DNA of 64,000 nucleotides from the NCBI GenBank assembly GCA_934695325.1, contig CAKUVD010000010.1, positions 79,879-143,878 of the forward strand. The letters run 5' to 3'. The first letter of the stretch is position 1. Every line of letters begins with the position of its first letter. The stretch is from an uncultured Bacteroidales bacterium. GTDB taxonomy: Bacteria; Bacteroidota; Bacteroidia; Bacteroidales; UBA932. Below, in pieces: positions 31,928 through 41,726 of this stretch. The translations under genes were made by a program, and so were the position numbers. The notes beneath the pieces were generated by a model that was given only the letters and a program-made list of their open reading frames with translations, did not search any database and was not told where the DNA came from.

Positions 31928-34711
31928 TTGATACGTTCTGACAAAAGGCGAAATTATATAAAAGGGAAAGTCCTGCTTGGAGCGGGGCTTCTTCTTCTGT
32001 TCATATCCATAGCGCTTCCTGTGACGTCCCAGGACGGAAAGAAGCAGCGACGTCCCCCGAAACAGACATTCAGCCAGGCCGTAGCGTATAACAAGGACAG
32101 CGTACCTCCTATGACCGACTCGCTGAAGGCTGTGCTCGACTCCATTCACAAGGCCGACTCCCTGTTCAAGATAGACTCGGCGGCCCTGCAGAAGAAGAGC
32201 TCGCTCGACCGGCCGGCTTTCTCTACGGCGAAAGACTCTGTCGTGGAAGTGTTTACCGACGGGCAGAGAAAGATGTACTACTATGGTGACGTTACGGTGA
32301 AATACGGCAATATGGAGCTTACCGCCGACTATATGGAGTACGATATGAAGACCGGGACGGTATATGCTAGAGGCACGCTGGACACACTTACCGGCGAGGT
32401 CAAAGGGCAGCCGGTGATGAAAGAAGGCGGATCGACCTATTCAATGGAGGAGGTCAGATATAACTTCAACTCCCGCAAGGCCCGTATCACCAATATGATA
32501 ACTCAGCAGGAGGACGGTCTTCTCCATGGGAAGAACATCAAGATGCTTCCAGACAGGTCAATAAACATAACGAAAGGGCAATACACTGTCTGCGACCTGG
32601 AGCATCCGCATTATTACCTGCATCTCACGGCGGCGAAGGTAATCACCCAGCCGTCTCAGAAAACAGTGTTCGGGCCTGCATACCCGGTAATTGAAGACGT
32701 TCCCATCCCATTCGGGCTTCCGTTCGGCTTCATACCGAAACGTCCGGACAGGGCGACAGGACTGCTGATGCCGACTTTCGGTGAGGAGAACTCACGAGGA
32801 TTCTACCTCAGGGATTTGGGAATGTATTTCGTGTTCGGGGATTACCTGGATCTGTCCGTGACTGGCGACATTTATACGCTGGGATCGTGGGCGCTGGACG
32901 TAAACTCCAGGTACAAGGTAAATTACAAGTGCAACGGAACGTTCGCGATGAACATATCCAACGACCAGACGGGAGAGCGCGGAAGCACTGATTTCTTCCA
33001 GACCAGGAACTTCGGTCTCAAGTGGTCCCATACACAGGACTCCAAGGCTCATCCTGGAACGACATTCAGCGCTTCAGTGAACTTTTCCAGCCCTTCCAAC
33101 AGCAGATATAACTCCACTTCCGTATCGGAGGCTCTGCAGAACCAGGCTTCATCTTCCATTTCATACTCGAAGAACTGGAACGGAAAGTTCAACCTGTCGA
33201 TAAACGCATTGCACAACCAGAACTCCAGGGACAGTTCATACTCATTCACACTGCCTAACCTCACATTCTCAGTGACAAGGTTCTACCCATTCAAGAGAAA
33301 GAACCGTGTAGGCAAGGAAAAATTCTATGAGAAATTCTCCCTCGGGTATAACACCACCCTCCAGAACAAGATAAACTTCAAGTCCTCCGAGTTTATGAAA
33401 GACGGATTCCTGGACAAGTTCCAGAACGGAATGACTCATAACTTCCAGATAGGACTGCCTAACTTCACTCTGGCGAAATACCTTAACTTCACGCCGAGCG
33501 TAAGCTATGGGCAGAACTGGTTCTTCCGCAAGACTGAATATGAGTTCAATCCGGAGACGAACAAGGTGGAGTCACACGATGGAGGGCAGTTCAGCGCATT
33601 CGGAATATCTCAGACATATTCAGGGAGCATCTCTATGAGCACCCGTCTCTATGGTATGTTCAACTTCGGAAAGGCGCACAAGATACAGGCCATACGCCAC
33701 GTGGTATCTCCGTCGATGTCATTCTCCTTCAGCCCTGAAAAGGGAACCTATGCAAACGGATACAGGACAATGTTCTACAAGGATACGCTGGGCGTGGAGA
33801 AGTCCTACGACTACAACATCTACAGCGGACAGCTCTACTCCCCTCCTGGAAAGGGCAAGTCAGCCACGATGAGCCTCTCCATAGGCAACAATCTGGAAGC
33901 GAAGGTGCGTGATATGCGAGACACCACCGGCACCGGCATAAAGAAGGTGAAGCTGATAGACCAGCTGAATCTCAGCACAGGATATAATTTTCTTGCGGAT
34001 TCATTGAAACTGAACAACATAGGCATCACTATGTCCACTTCCGTATTCGAGAAGGTAGGCATCAGTGCGAACGCTAACTTCGACCCTTACGCCATCGACG
34101 AGAGAGGACGCAAGATAAACAAGTTCAATGTCCAGACGGAAGGATGGCGGAAACCGCTGAGGCTGACGAATGCCAGTGCATCATTGTCCTATTCGCTCTC
34201 AGGCAAGGGGGCGATCAACGGCAACGACGGCTCCAAGACTTCCGGCAATGACGGAGGGAATTCGTCCGAGAATGCGGCGAACTATTACAGGAGAATATAT
34301 TATCATCCCATCACCGGAGAATATATCCCTGGGGGATGGCTTTATTACACAAATCCGAACGTTCCGTGGTCAGTGAACATAAACTACTCATTATCGTACA
34401 GCAAGTCATACCAGTACACTAACGGGCAGCTCATCACCAACAACCGCTATACGCAGACGCTCGGCCTGTCAGGGAACATAAAGCTCACGCCGAAGATGTC
34501 ACTGAACGCGACCACTGGTTTCGACCTTATGGCGATGAAGATGACCACGACACAGATAAGCGCGACATACGACCTGCATTGTTTCAACATATCGGTCTCC
34601 TGGGTGCCGACCGGAACCTGGCAGTCGTGGAGCTTTAGGATAGCGGCAAATGCGGCTGCATTGTCAGATTTGCTGAAATTCAAGAAGAGCACAAGCTACT
34701 GGGACAGGTAG
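31928..34711 (+). CDS. lptD: LPS-assembly outer-membrane protein LptD
   Basis: About 927 residues if started at TTG 31928, which lies downstream of the promoter and gives a signal peptide (VLLGAGLLLLFISIALPVTSQ); the ATG at 31868 lies within the promoter. An OstA-like beta-taco follows (~100-250, MYYYGDVTVKYGNMELTADYMEYD, then ARGTLD ... GQPVMKEG), then an LptD barrel with many alternating aromatic strands and the conserved PVIEDVPIPFGLPFGFIPKR plug-lid region. It inserts lipopolysaccharide into the outer leaflet with LptE. A glycine/asparagine-rich insert (NGNDGSKTSGNDGGNS) is a loop. Divergent from the amidase/mlaD pair. Confidence 0.92.
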   Translation: MIRSDKRRNYIKGKVLLGAGLLLLFISIALPVTSQDGKKQRRPPKQTFSQAVAYNKDSVPPMTDSLKAVLDSIHKADSLFKIDSAALQKKSSLDRPAFSTAKDSVVEVFTDGQRKMYYYGDVTVKYGNMELTADYMEYDMKTGTVYARGTLDTLTGEVKGQPVMKEGGSTYSMEEVRYNFNSRKARITNMITQQEDGLLHGKNIKMLPDRSINITKGQYTVCDLEHPHYYLHLTAAKVITQPSQKTVFGPAYPVIEDVPIPFGLPFGFIPKRPDRATGLLMPTFGEENSRGFYLRDLGMYFVFGDYLDLSVTGDIYTLGSWALDVNSRYKVNYKCNGTFAMNISNDQTGERGSTDFFQTRNFGLKWSHTQDSKAHPGTTFSASVNFSSPSNSRYNSTSVSEALQNQASSSISYSKNWNGKFNLSINALHNQNSRDSSYSFTLPNLTFSVTRFYPFKRKNRVGKEKFYEKFSLGYNTTLQNKINFKSSEFMKDGFLDKFQNGMTHNFQIGLPNFTLAKYLNFTPSVSYGQNWFFRKTEYEFNPETNKVESHDGGQFSAFGISQTYSGSISMSTRLYGMFNFGKAHKIQAIRHVVSPSMSFSFSPEKGTYANGYRTMFYKDTLGVEKSYDYNIYSGQLYSPPGKGKSATMSLSIGNNLEAKVRDMRDTTGTGIKKVKLIDQLNLSTGYNFLADSLKLNNIGITMSTSVFEKVGISANANFDPYAIDERGRKINKFNVQTEGWRKPLRLTNASASLSYSLSGKGAINGNDGSKTSGNDGGNSSENAANYYRRIYYHPITGEYIPGGWLYYTNPNVPWSVNINYSLSYSKSYQYTNGQLITNNRYTQTLGLSGNIKLTPKMSLNATTGFDLMAMKMTTTQISATYDLHCFNISVSWVPTGTWQSWSFRIAANAAALSDLLKFKKSTSYWDR

Positions 34712-34714
34712 ATA

Positions 34715-34745
34715 TTTGTTTTTCTGATATTTCTGTGTATATTTG
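34715..34745 (+). promoter_or_regulatory. rho promoter
   Basis: TTTG (34715-34718), 19 nt, TATATTTG (34738-34745), exact match to the Bacteroides consensus. The transcript would start near 34752, leaving a ~104-nt leader before rho, long enough for autoregulation as is common for rho genes. Confidence 0.65.
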
Positions 34746-34855
34746 CATAATAAACACGTCTAAAAATCCGGTTCTGAACTCATTCAGCCACCGGCTATAA
34801 TCAAAAAAAGAGTATCATCGTACTGAATAAGTACACAAATTTAGACAATACATAT

Positions 34856-36772
34856 ATGACACACACTCTAGATGAGTTGCAGTCAATGCCGGAAGAGCAG
34901 ATAAGGACTCTCGGCGAAGAACTCAAGATCAGGAAAGCAAAAGATAAGGACTTGTCTACACTCCGATTTGACATCCTCGACGAGGAGGCTAAAATCGCAT
35001 CCAAGATTCCGGATCCGGAGCCTCAGCAGAAACGTAAGAGAGGCCGCCCGCGCAAGACAGAGCAAGTTGGAGCTGCTCCGACACAGGAGAAGGCGGAACA
35101 GCCAAAGCCGGCGGCGGAGGACAAGCCGACACAGAAAAGAGGAAGGACTCCTAAGCCTAAGACCGCAGAGCAGCCGGTACAGACAGAAAACGCAGCGGAA
35201 ACCCAGCAGCAGCCGCAGGCACCCAAGAAGCGCGGCAGAAAGCCTAAGAGCCAGCAGCCTGCGGAACAGGTGACAGCACCACAGCCGACGGTTCAGCCAT
35301 CAGCTCAGGTTCCGGCTCCGCAGCAGCCGAATGAGCAGAAGCCAGCAGCGAGAGAAATCCCTGTACAGCAGACCGCTCCAGCTCCTCAGGCGAGGACGCA
35401 GCAGCCTCAGCAGCCAAAGGAGGAAATCGTCTATACTGACAGGCACAAGATCGTCCTGCCTCCGCTTCCTCCTAAAAAGAAGAAGTTCAACCCTAACAAC
35501 CCTCAGAACGGACAGAACCAGGGTGGACAGAGCGTGCAGCAGAACCAGCCTCAGAGCAACGCTCCTCAGCAGGAAAGCAGGCAGGATCAGAGGCCGGCAC
35601 AGCGCCAGAAATTCGAGTTTGAGGGAACGGTGCGCGCCACGGGCGTCCTGGAGATAATGCCTGACGGATATGGATTCCTCAGATCTTCGGATTATAACTA
35701 TCTGAACTCTCCTGACGACATATATGTATCCCAGAGTCAGATAAAGAACAATGCCCTGAAGAACGGCGACACAGTCACTGGCGAAATCCGTCCTCCAAAA
35801 GAAGGAGATAAGTATTTCCCTCTCGTGAAGATCGATTTCATCAACGGGCGCACTCCGGAATTCATCAGGGACAGGGTTCCTTTCGATTTCCTGACGCCGC
35901 TGTTCCCGGACGAGAAATTCAACCTCCTCGGTCACGGTCACGAGCACGATCTTTCTTGCAGGATAGTGGATATGTTCACACCTATCGGAAAAGGCCAGCG
36001 AGGACTTATCGTGGCACAGCCTAAGACCGGTAAGACAGTTCTCCTCAAGTCCATCGCCAACGCCATCGCGGACAATCATCCAGAGGTCTACGAAATCGTA
36101 CTCCTTATCGATGAGCGCCCTGAGGAGGTGACAGATATGAGCAGAAGCGTAAAGGCGGAAGTGGTGGCATCTACTTTCGATGAGCCGGCGGAAAGGCACG
36201 TCAAGGTAGCCAATATGGTTCTCGAAAAAGCTCGCAGACTCGTAGAGTGCGGCCACGATGTCGTCATTCTCCTGGACTCGATCACTCGCCTTGCCCGTGC
36301 GTATAATACAGTACAGCCGGCGTCAGGAAAAGTCCTCACCGGAGGTGTTGACGCCAACGCTCTCCAGAAGCCTAAGCGTTTCTTCGGAGCCGCGCGTAAC
36401 ATCGAGGGCGGCGGTTCACTTACCATTCTCGCCACGGCATTGACCGATACCGGCTCGAAGATGGACGACGTCATTTTCGAGGAGTTCAAGGGAACCGGCA
36501 ATATGGAACTTCAGCTCGACAGGACTCTCGCCAACAGGCGTATCTTCCCAGCCGTCAATGTCATCCTATCCAGCACGCGCCGCGACGACCTTCTCTACTC
36601 GCCTGACCAGGCACAGAGAATCTGGATTCTCCGCAAGCTACTGGCCGAGATGAATCCTACGGAGGCGATGAACTTTATGATTCAGATTATGGATCAGTAC
36701 CAGACCAATGAGGAGCTTCTGGACAATATGAACAAGGTCTCGCCGAAAGACGCCAAGAGTTACGACTATTAG
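34856..36772 (+). CDS. rho: Transcription termination factor Rho
   Basis: A 638-residue Rho, about 220 longer than E. coli Rho. Between the N-terminal helix bundle (1-45) and the RNA-binding cold-shock-like domain (~255-340, [20 protein letters not shown]) lies a ~190-residue disordered insert rich in Q, P, A and K (runs such as [19 protein letters not shown]). The ATPase core has Walker A QPKTGKT, Walker [11 protein letters not shown], the Q-loop and DIFVSQ-like primary RNA site. It terminates transcription. A disordered insert of this kind has been linked to phase separation of Rho in Bacteroides thetaiotaomicron. Monocistronic: own promoter and terminator. Confidence 0.97.
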   Translation: MTHTLDELQSMPEEQIRTLGEELKIRKAKDKDLSTLRFDILDEEAKIASKIPDPEPQQKRKRGRPRKTEQVGAAPTQEKAEQPKPAAEDKPTQKRGRTPKPKTAEQPVQTENAAETQQQPQAPKKRGRKPKSQQPAEQVTAPQPTVQPSAQVPAPQQPNEQKPAAREIPVQQTAPAPQARTQQPQQPKEEIVYTDRHKIVLPPLPPKKKKFNPNNPQNGQNQGGQSVQQNQPQSNAPQQESRQDQRPAQRQKFEFEGTVRATGVLEIMPDGYGFLRSSDYNYLNSPDDIYVSQSQIKNNALKNGDTVTGEIRPPKEGDKYFPLVKIDFINGRTPEFIRDRVPFDFLTPLFPDEKFNLLGHGHEHDLSCRIVDMFTPIGKGQRGLIVAQPKTGKTVLLKSIANAIADNHPEVYEIVLLIDERPEEVTDMSRSVKAEVVASTFDEPAERHVKVANMVLEKARRLVECGHDVVILLDSITRLARAYNTVQPASGKVLTGGVDANALQKPKRFFGAARNIEGGGSLTILATALTDTGSKMDDVIFEEFKGTGNMELQLDRTLANRRIFPAVNVILSSTRRDDLLYSPDQAQRIWILRKLLAEMNPTEAMNFMIQIMDQYQTNEELLDNMNKVSPKDAKSYDY

Positions 36773-36790
36773 TCCAATATCATAATAAGA

Positions 36791-36827
36791 AAACCTCAGA
36801 GTTCAGTTAAACTCTGAGGTTTTTTTA
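36791..36827 (+). terminator. Terminator of rho
   Basis: AAACCTCAGAGTT and its exact complement form a 13-bp stem with a 6-nt loop, followed by TTTTTTT; it begins 18 nt after the rho stop codon. A textbook intrinsic terminator. Confidence 0.85.
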
Positions 36828-36910
36828 TGCCATCTTGGAAGAGCGAGTGACAGGCTCTGCCTGACGGGACGAGGCCACAGGCCGAGCCTTTCCGGAAACA
36901 CCGCCACGGA

Positions 36911-39900
36911 TCAATACTCGTCCCAGGACTTGATCTGAATATCATCCATCGACATAGAGCAGAACGCCCTGATGAACGCCGTGGCGAGACGCGCATTCGT
37001 GAAGAGCGGAATGTTGCAGTCTATGGCATTGCGCCTGATATGATATCCATTGTAAAGCTCCTCCTCGCTGAAATTCTTAGGGATATTTATGACCATATCC
37101 ACTTTCTTGTCGTGAATCAGGTCAAGAGCCGACGGGAAGAGAGACTTCATTGACGGGTTCTCGGCTTCAGTCGGCCATAGGACACGCTGGCACGGGATGC
37201 TGTTCTCTATGAAATACTTATACGTGCCGCCGGTAGCGAACAGCTCATATCCGCTGTCAGCCAGAAGACGACAGGCGGTAAGCATATCGGCCTTCTGCAG
37301 AGGATCTCCGGTAGAAAGCAATATGCGCTTCGCCGGAATCGTATTCCCGACAGAAAGGATGGACTTCAGCAACGCCTCATCAAGATTGTCCCCGATACAT
37401 CCTACCTCACCTGTGGACGACATATCCACGCCGAGCATCGGATCAGCCTCCTCAAGTCTCGCGAAAGAGAACTGCGAAGACTTCACGCCCACATAGTCAA
37501 GGTCGAACGCACTCTTCTGCGGAGCGGCGGGATGCTTGCCCAACATCACTTTGGTAGCGAGTTCTATAAAATTGATCTTAAGCACCTTGGATACAAACGG
37601 GAAACTTCTTGACGCACGGAGGTTGCACTCTATGACCTTGATCTTGTTCTCCTTGGCGAGGAACTGGATATTGAACGGACCAGAGATGCTGAGCGCTCCG
37701 GCAATCTTTCTCGCGATCTTCTTTATCCTGCGGACCGTCTCGACATAAAGTTTCTGCGGAGGGAACTGTATGGTGGCGTCACCGGAATGCACGCCGGCAT
37801 ACTCGATATGCTCAGAGATAGCATACGCCAGAATCTCGCCCCCGTCAGCGACTGCATCGAACTCGATTTCCTTGCAGCGATCCATAAACTTGCTTATGAC
37901 CACCGGATGTTCCTGCGACACCTCCGACGCAAGTGAAAGGAAATGTCTGAGCTGCTCTTCATCGTAGCAGACGTTCATCGCAGCACCGGAGAGCACGTAC
38001 GAAGGACGTACCAGCACAGGGAAACCGACCTCCGAGATGAACTTGTCCACATCATCCATAGTAGTAAGCTCGCTCCACTCAGGCTGATCCACGCCGAGCG
38101 CGTCCACGATGCTCGAGAACTTATTCCTGTCCTCTGCCTTGTCAATGTCCTTCGCCCTGGTTCCGAGGATAGGGACGCCATTCTTGTCAAGCCTGAGAGC
38201 CAAGTTGTTAGGAATCTGGCCGCCGACAGACACCACGACACCGTGAGGCGTCTCGAGTTCGATGATGTCCATCACCCTCTCGAATGTCAGCTCATCGAAA
38301 TAGAGCCTGTCGCACATATCATAGTCCGTGGAGACAGTCTCCGGATTATAGTTTATCAGCACTCCCCTATAGCCTTCCCTGCGTATGGTCTCGATACAGT
38401 TCACGGAGCACCAGTCGAATTCCACGGAACTTCCGATGCGGTATGCTCCGGAACCGAGGACGACGACAGACCGGCCGTCATTCTCGAACTTGATGTCGTT
38501 GAACTTGCCGTTATATGTAAGATAGAGGTAGTTCGTGGCTGCCGGGAACTCCGCTGCAAGCGTATCTATCTGCTTGACTACCGGGACGATGCCGTTCACT
38601 TTCCTATATGTTCGGACGGCATCCTGACTAGCCTTTGGATCCCCATTGTCCTTGAACACAGCCCTCTGGATCTGGAAATCAGAGAATCCCTGACATTTGG
38701 CCTGTCGGAGAAGATCCAGCGGCATTGTCTCGAGGTCATTGTAAGTGTTCATCTCGTTGTATGTGGAGACGATGTTCTCGAGCTTGTCCAGGAACCACTT
38801 GTCGATTTTCGTGAGCTGATGAATCTGATCTACAGTATAGCCGGCACGCATCGCCTTGGAGATGACGAATATACGCCTGTCGGTAGGTTCCTTCAAGGCC
38901 TCATCCACATTGTCCACCTTCAGTTCCTTGTTGCCGACAAATCCGTGCGCTCCCTGCCCGATCATACGGAGGCCTTTCTGGATAGCCTCCTCGAACGATC
39001 GTCCGATTGCCATTACTTCGCCGACACTCTTCATACTTGAGCCGATCTTTCTGGACACTCCGTGGAACTTGGAGAGGTCCCAGCGAGGGATCTTGCAGAC
39101 GATGTAGTCGAGAGCAGGCTCGAAGAATGCAGGAGTGGTCTTGGTGACAGAGTTCTTCAAGTCGAAGAGACCATATCCAAGACCGAGCTTCGCAGCGACG
39201 AAAGCCAGAGGATAGCCGGTGGCCTTAGATGCCAGCGCAGAAGACCTGGATAGACGGGCATTGACCTCTATCACTCTGTAGTCCATAGCATTAGGGTCAT
39301 AAGCATACTGCACGTTGCACTCGCCCACGATTCCTATGTGACGAACGATCCTGATGGACAGTTCGCGGAGGAAATAGTAGTCCTTGTTAGAAAGAGTCTG
39401 CGACGGAGCTACTACAATGCTCTCCCCGGTATGGATTCCGAGAGGGTCGAAGTTCTCCATATTGCAGACTGTGATGCAGTTGTCGTATTTGTCCCTTACG
39501 ACCTCATACTCGATTTCCTTCCAGCCCTTGAGAGATTTCTCCACGAGAACCTGAGGAGAGAACGAGAACGCCTTGGCGCAGAGCTCCTCCAGTTCCTCGT
39601 CATTGTCGCAGAAACCCGAGCCGAGACCGCCGAGGGCATAAGCCGCCCTGACAATGAGAGGGTATCCGAGCTCGGCAGCAGCCTTCTTCGCCTCCTCGAT
39701 GTTTTCGGCCGGATGGGACTTGATGGTCTTGACATTGATCTCGTCAAGCTTGTTAACGAACAGCTCCCTGTCCTCCGTATCCATAATGGCCTGCACAGGA
39801 GTACCGAGCACCTGTACGTCATATTTTTCCAGGATATGCTTCTCGTAAAGTTCAACGCCGCAGTTCAATGCAGTCTGACCGCCGAATGAGAGCAAAATGC

Positions 39901-40150
39901 CCTGGGGCCTCTCCTTCGCTATCACCTTCTCCACGAAGAACGGTGTGACCGGCAGGAAGTATATCTTGTCTGCGACCCCCTCCGACGTCTGCACCGTAGC
40001 GATGTTTGGGTTTATGAGGACTGTCTCTATGCCCTCTTCGCGCAGAGCCTTGAGTGCCTGTGAGCCGGAATAATCGAATTCTCCTGCCTGTCCGATCTTC
40101 AATGCGCCGGAACCGAGGATAAGGACTTTTCTTATATTAGGATTTTTCAT
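36911..40150 (-). CDS. carB: Carbamoyl-phosphate synthase large subunit
   Basis: A 1079-residue protein of full length, built from two ATP-grasp halves: first half with VLILGSGALKIGQAGEFDYSG at the start and PLIVRAAYALGGLGSGF; second half (from ~550) with VVVLGSGAYRIGSSVEFDW and PVLVRPSYVLSGAAMNV. The C-terminal ~140 residues are the MGS-like allosteric domain (ADSGYELFATGGTYKYF). It makes carbamoyl phosphate from ammonia (via CarA), bicarbonate and two ATP for pyrimidine and arginine synthesis. It lies 11 nt after carA and is expressed from the attenuated carA leader. Confidence 0.97.
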   Translation of the reverse strand: MKNPNIRKVLILGSGALKIGQAGEFDYSGSQALKALREEGIETVLINPNIATVQTSEGVADKIYFLPVTPFFVEKVIAKERPQGILLSFGGQTALNCGVELYEKHILEKYDVQVLGTPVQAIMDTEDRELFVNKLDEINVKTIKSHPAENIEEAKKAAAELGYPLIVRAAYALGGLGSGFCDNDEELEELCAKAFSFSPQVLVEKSLKGWKEIEYEVVRDKYDNCITVCNMENFDPLGIHTGESIVVAPSQTLSNKDYYFLRELSIRIVRHIGIVGECNVQYAYDPNAMDYRVIEVNARLSRSSALASKATGYPLAFVAAKLGLGYGLFDLKNSVTKTTPAFFEPALDYIVCKIPRWDLSKFHGVSRKIGSSMKSVGEVMAIGRSFEEAIQKGLRMIGQGAHGFVGNKELKVDNVDEALKEPTDRRIFVISKAMRAGYTVDQIHQLTKIDKWFLDKLENIVSTYNEMNTYNDLETMPLDLLRQAKCQGFSDFQIQRAVFKDNGDPKASQDAVRTYRKVNGIVPVVKQIDTLAAEFPAATNYLYLTYNGKFNDIKFENDGRSVVVLGSGAYRIGSSVEFDWCSVNCIETIRREGYRGVLINYNPETVSTDYDMCDRLYFDELTFERVMDIIELETPHGVVVSVGGQIPNNLALRLDKNGVPILGTRAKDIDKAEDRNKFSSIVDALGVDQPEWSELTTMDDVDKFISEVGFPVLVRPSYVLSGAAMNVCYDEEQLRHFLSLASEVSQEHPVVISKFMDRCKEIEFDAVADGGEILAYAISEHIEYAGVHSGDATIQFPPQKLYVETVRRIKKIARKIAGALSISGPFNIQFLAKENKIKVIECNLRASRSFPFVSKVLKINFIELATKVMLGKHPAAPQKSAFDLDYVGVKSSQFSFARLEEADPMLGVDMSSTGEVGCIGDNLDEALLKSILSVGNTIPAKRILLSTGDPLQKADMLTACRLLADSGYELFATGGTYKYFIENSIPCQRVLWPTEAENPSMKSLFPSALDLIHDKKVDMVINIPKNFSEEELYNGYHIRRNAIDCNIPLFTNARLATAFIRAFCSMSMDDIQIKSWDEY

Positions 40151-40161
40151 TTCTTTGACTC

Positions 40162-41241
40162 TTACTTGATTTTGCTGATGAACTCGTCGAACAGGAACTC
40201 CGTGTCTGTTGGGCCGCTGGACGCCTCAGGATGGAACTGCACAGAGCAGAATGGCTTGGTCTTGTGGCGGATGCCCTCATTCGTCCCGTCATTCATATTT
40301 ATGAACCACGGTTCCCAGTCGCTGCCGAGCGCAGTAGGATCCACAGCATATCCGTGATTCTGAGACGTGATATAGCACCTGTTGGTGCCTACCATACGGA
40401 CAGGCTGGTTATGGCTTCTGTGACCATACTTCAGCTTGTATGTAGTGGCGCCGGCAGCCCTGGCCATCAGCTGATTTCCCATACAGATACCGAAGATAGG
40501 CTTGTCCTGCAGCATAGCCTTGCGCAAGTTCTCCACCGTCTTGGTGCAGAACTCAGGGTTTCCAGGCCCGTTGGATATGAACAGTCCGTCATAGTCCAGA
40601 GACAGGAAATCATAATCCCACGGCACGCGGATAAGCTCCACGCCCCTGTCCACGAAACACCTGAGGATATTGTGCTTCACGCCACAGTCCACCAGGACGA
40701 CCTTCTTGTCGCCGGAACCGTAGCGGATTACTTCCTTGCAGCTCACGATATCTATCTGATTGTCAGCATTCGGGTCGTGAACCTCTTCCTCAGCCGTCTC
40801 GCCCTCCGGGATGATCTGCCCCAGCATCGAGCCGTTGTCTCTCAGGAGCTTGGTGACCTCCCTGGTGTCAATCCCATAGATTCCAGGTATCTTCTGTTCC
40901 TTCATCCACTCGTCAAGGCTCTTGACAGCATCCCAGTGGCTGTATTTGAATGAATACTCGGATATCACCAGGCCGCGCACCCAAATCTTCTCCGACTCGA
41001 AGTTCTTGGAAATTCCGTTAAGGTCAACGCCCTCGTCTGGAACGCCGTAATTTCCGATAAGCGGATATGTTACACAAAGGATCTGCCCGGAATAAGAAGG
41101 GTCAGTCAGGCTTTCCGGATACCCGACCATCGCCGTGGAGAACACGACTTCCCCGTCGCAAGGCTTGTCATATCCGAATGACCAGCCTGTCAGTTCCATT
41201 CCGTTCTGGAGGCGGAGTGTTGCGCGAAGTCTCTTTTCCAT
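40162..41241 (-). CDS. carA: Carbamoyl-phosphate synthase small subunit
   Basis: A 359-residue glutamine amidotransferase. The N-terminal CPSase_sm_chain domain (LRLQNGMELTGWSFG ... TAMVGYPESLTDPSYSGQI) precedes a class I GATase with the nucleophile in FGICMGNQL and the His-Glu pair in VQFHPEASSGPTD. It releases ammonia from glutamine and channels it to CarB. Its ATG at 41241 lies 30 nt after the U-run of a strong terminator, so synthesis depends on readthrough of a leader. Confidence 0.97.
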   Translation of the reverse strand: MEKRLRATLRLQNGMELTGWSFGYDKPCDGEVVFSTAMVGYPESLTDPSYSGQILCVTYPLIGNYGVPDEGVDLNGISKNFESEKIWVRGLVISEYSFKYSHWDAVKSLDEWMKEQKIPGIYGIDTREVTKLLRDNGSMLGQIIPEGETAEEEVHDPNADNQIDIVSCKEVIRYGSGDKKVVLVDCGVKHNILRCFVDRGVELIRVPWDYDFLSLDYDGLFISNGPGNPEFCTKTVENLRKAMLQDKPIFGICMGNQLMARAAGATTYKLKYGHRSHNQPVRMVGTNRCYITSQNHGYAVDPTALGSDWEPWFINMNDGTNEGIRHKTKPFCSVQFHPEASSGPTDTEFLFDEFISKIK

Positions 41242-41270
41242 TTCTGTTTTTTGTCTGTCTGTTATATTTC

Positions 41271-41301
41271 AAAAAAAAGACCATCCCATTCGGGAACGGT
41301 C
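41271..41301 (-). terminator. Attenuator-type terminator in the carAB leader
   Basis: On the minus strand a ~9-bp stem (GACCGTTCC pairing with GGATGGTC, allowing G-U pairs and a 5-nt loop) is followed directly by eight U residues. It starts 6 nt after the leader-peptide stop and ends 29 nt before the carA ATG, so it lies inside the transcript from the promoter at 41443. That position, upstream of the structural genes, marks an attenuator rather than an end-of-operon terminator. Confidence 0.75.
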
Positions 41302-41307
41302 ATTCTC

Positions 41308-41388
41308 TCAATCAATGCAAATAAGACAAACGGAGGAACACTGGCCCGACTCGAACCGTAAAATACCGATGATGTTCCTTTTTTCCAT
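41308..41388 (-). CDS. Predicted carAB leader peptide
   Basis: A 26-codon open frame (MEKRNIIGILRFESGQCSSV plus six residues, stop TGA). It begins ~18 nt after the predicted transcript start and ends 6 nt before the terminator stem, so a ribosome at the stop codon would cover the 5' arm. It contains no run of a regulatory amino acid; coupling to RNA polymerase position, as for E. coli pyrBI, is the closest known scheme. The GGAAC near its start can pair either with TGTTCC in the leader or with GTTCC of the terminator arm. Translation is not proven. Confidence 0.5.
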   Translation of the reverse strand: MEKRNIIGILRFESGQCSSVCLICID

Positions 41389-41412
41389 TGTCTGAATTAT
41401 CATTTCAGATTG

Positions 41413-41443
41413 CGAATTTAAGATTTTTTTTCGCTATTACAAA
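41413..41443 (-). promoter_or_regulatory. Promoter of the carAB leader
   Basis: TTTG (41443-41440), 19 nt including an A8 run, then TAAATTCG (41420-41413), one mismatch from TAnnTTTG. Transcription would start near 41406, 165 nt before carA. Confidence 0.55.
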
Positions 41444-41504
41444 ACCATATCCCGCCAACGACGGAGATTGTTTCGTTTCAATGCTGATTTAAACGTCTTA
41501 ATGT

Positions 41505-41535
41505 ATTGTCGAATCTGTCGAAAGACTTATTTTTG
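41505..41535 (+). promoter_or_regulatory. Promoter of the SotB-like exporter gene
   Basis: ATTG (41505-41508), 19 nt, TATTTTTG (41528-41535). The transcript would begin near 41542, which leaves a ~185-nt leader. Apart from this promoter and the carAB promoter, the 41389-41726 gap holds an AT-rich leader whose frame is open without an ATG for 38 codons upstream of the exporter; I see nothing else in it. Confidence 0.5.
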
Positions 41536-41726
41536 CGCCGATTTAGAAGCTGCTTGGATTTTATTCAACAGAAATTTTATGATGGATTTTAGAGGAGTGT
41601 TTTTCTGAAATTTTGAAAAAGACAGCAGGAGCCTTTCTGACTGAAAAATTTCGGGAAAACTATACCGGAAAGACGCATAAAAGAATTTTTCGACATAAAT
41701 TTAAACAGATTCTTAGAAGTTTTGAA

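Noticed and set aside
37943..39040. A 365-codon plus-strand frame opposite carB
   Set aside because: carB is full length and conserved there; the antisense frame shows no domain and no start context.
41340..41365. GGTTCGAGTC in the carAB leader (minus strand), which looks like a tRNA T-loop
   Set aside because: The flanking bases do not form a T-stem, and no acceptor, D or anticodon arms fit; it lies inside the leader-peptide frame.
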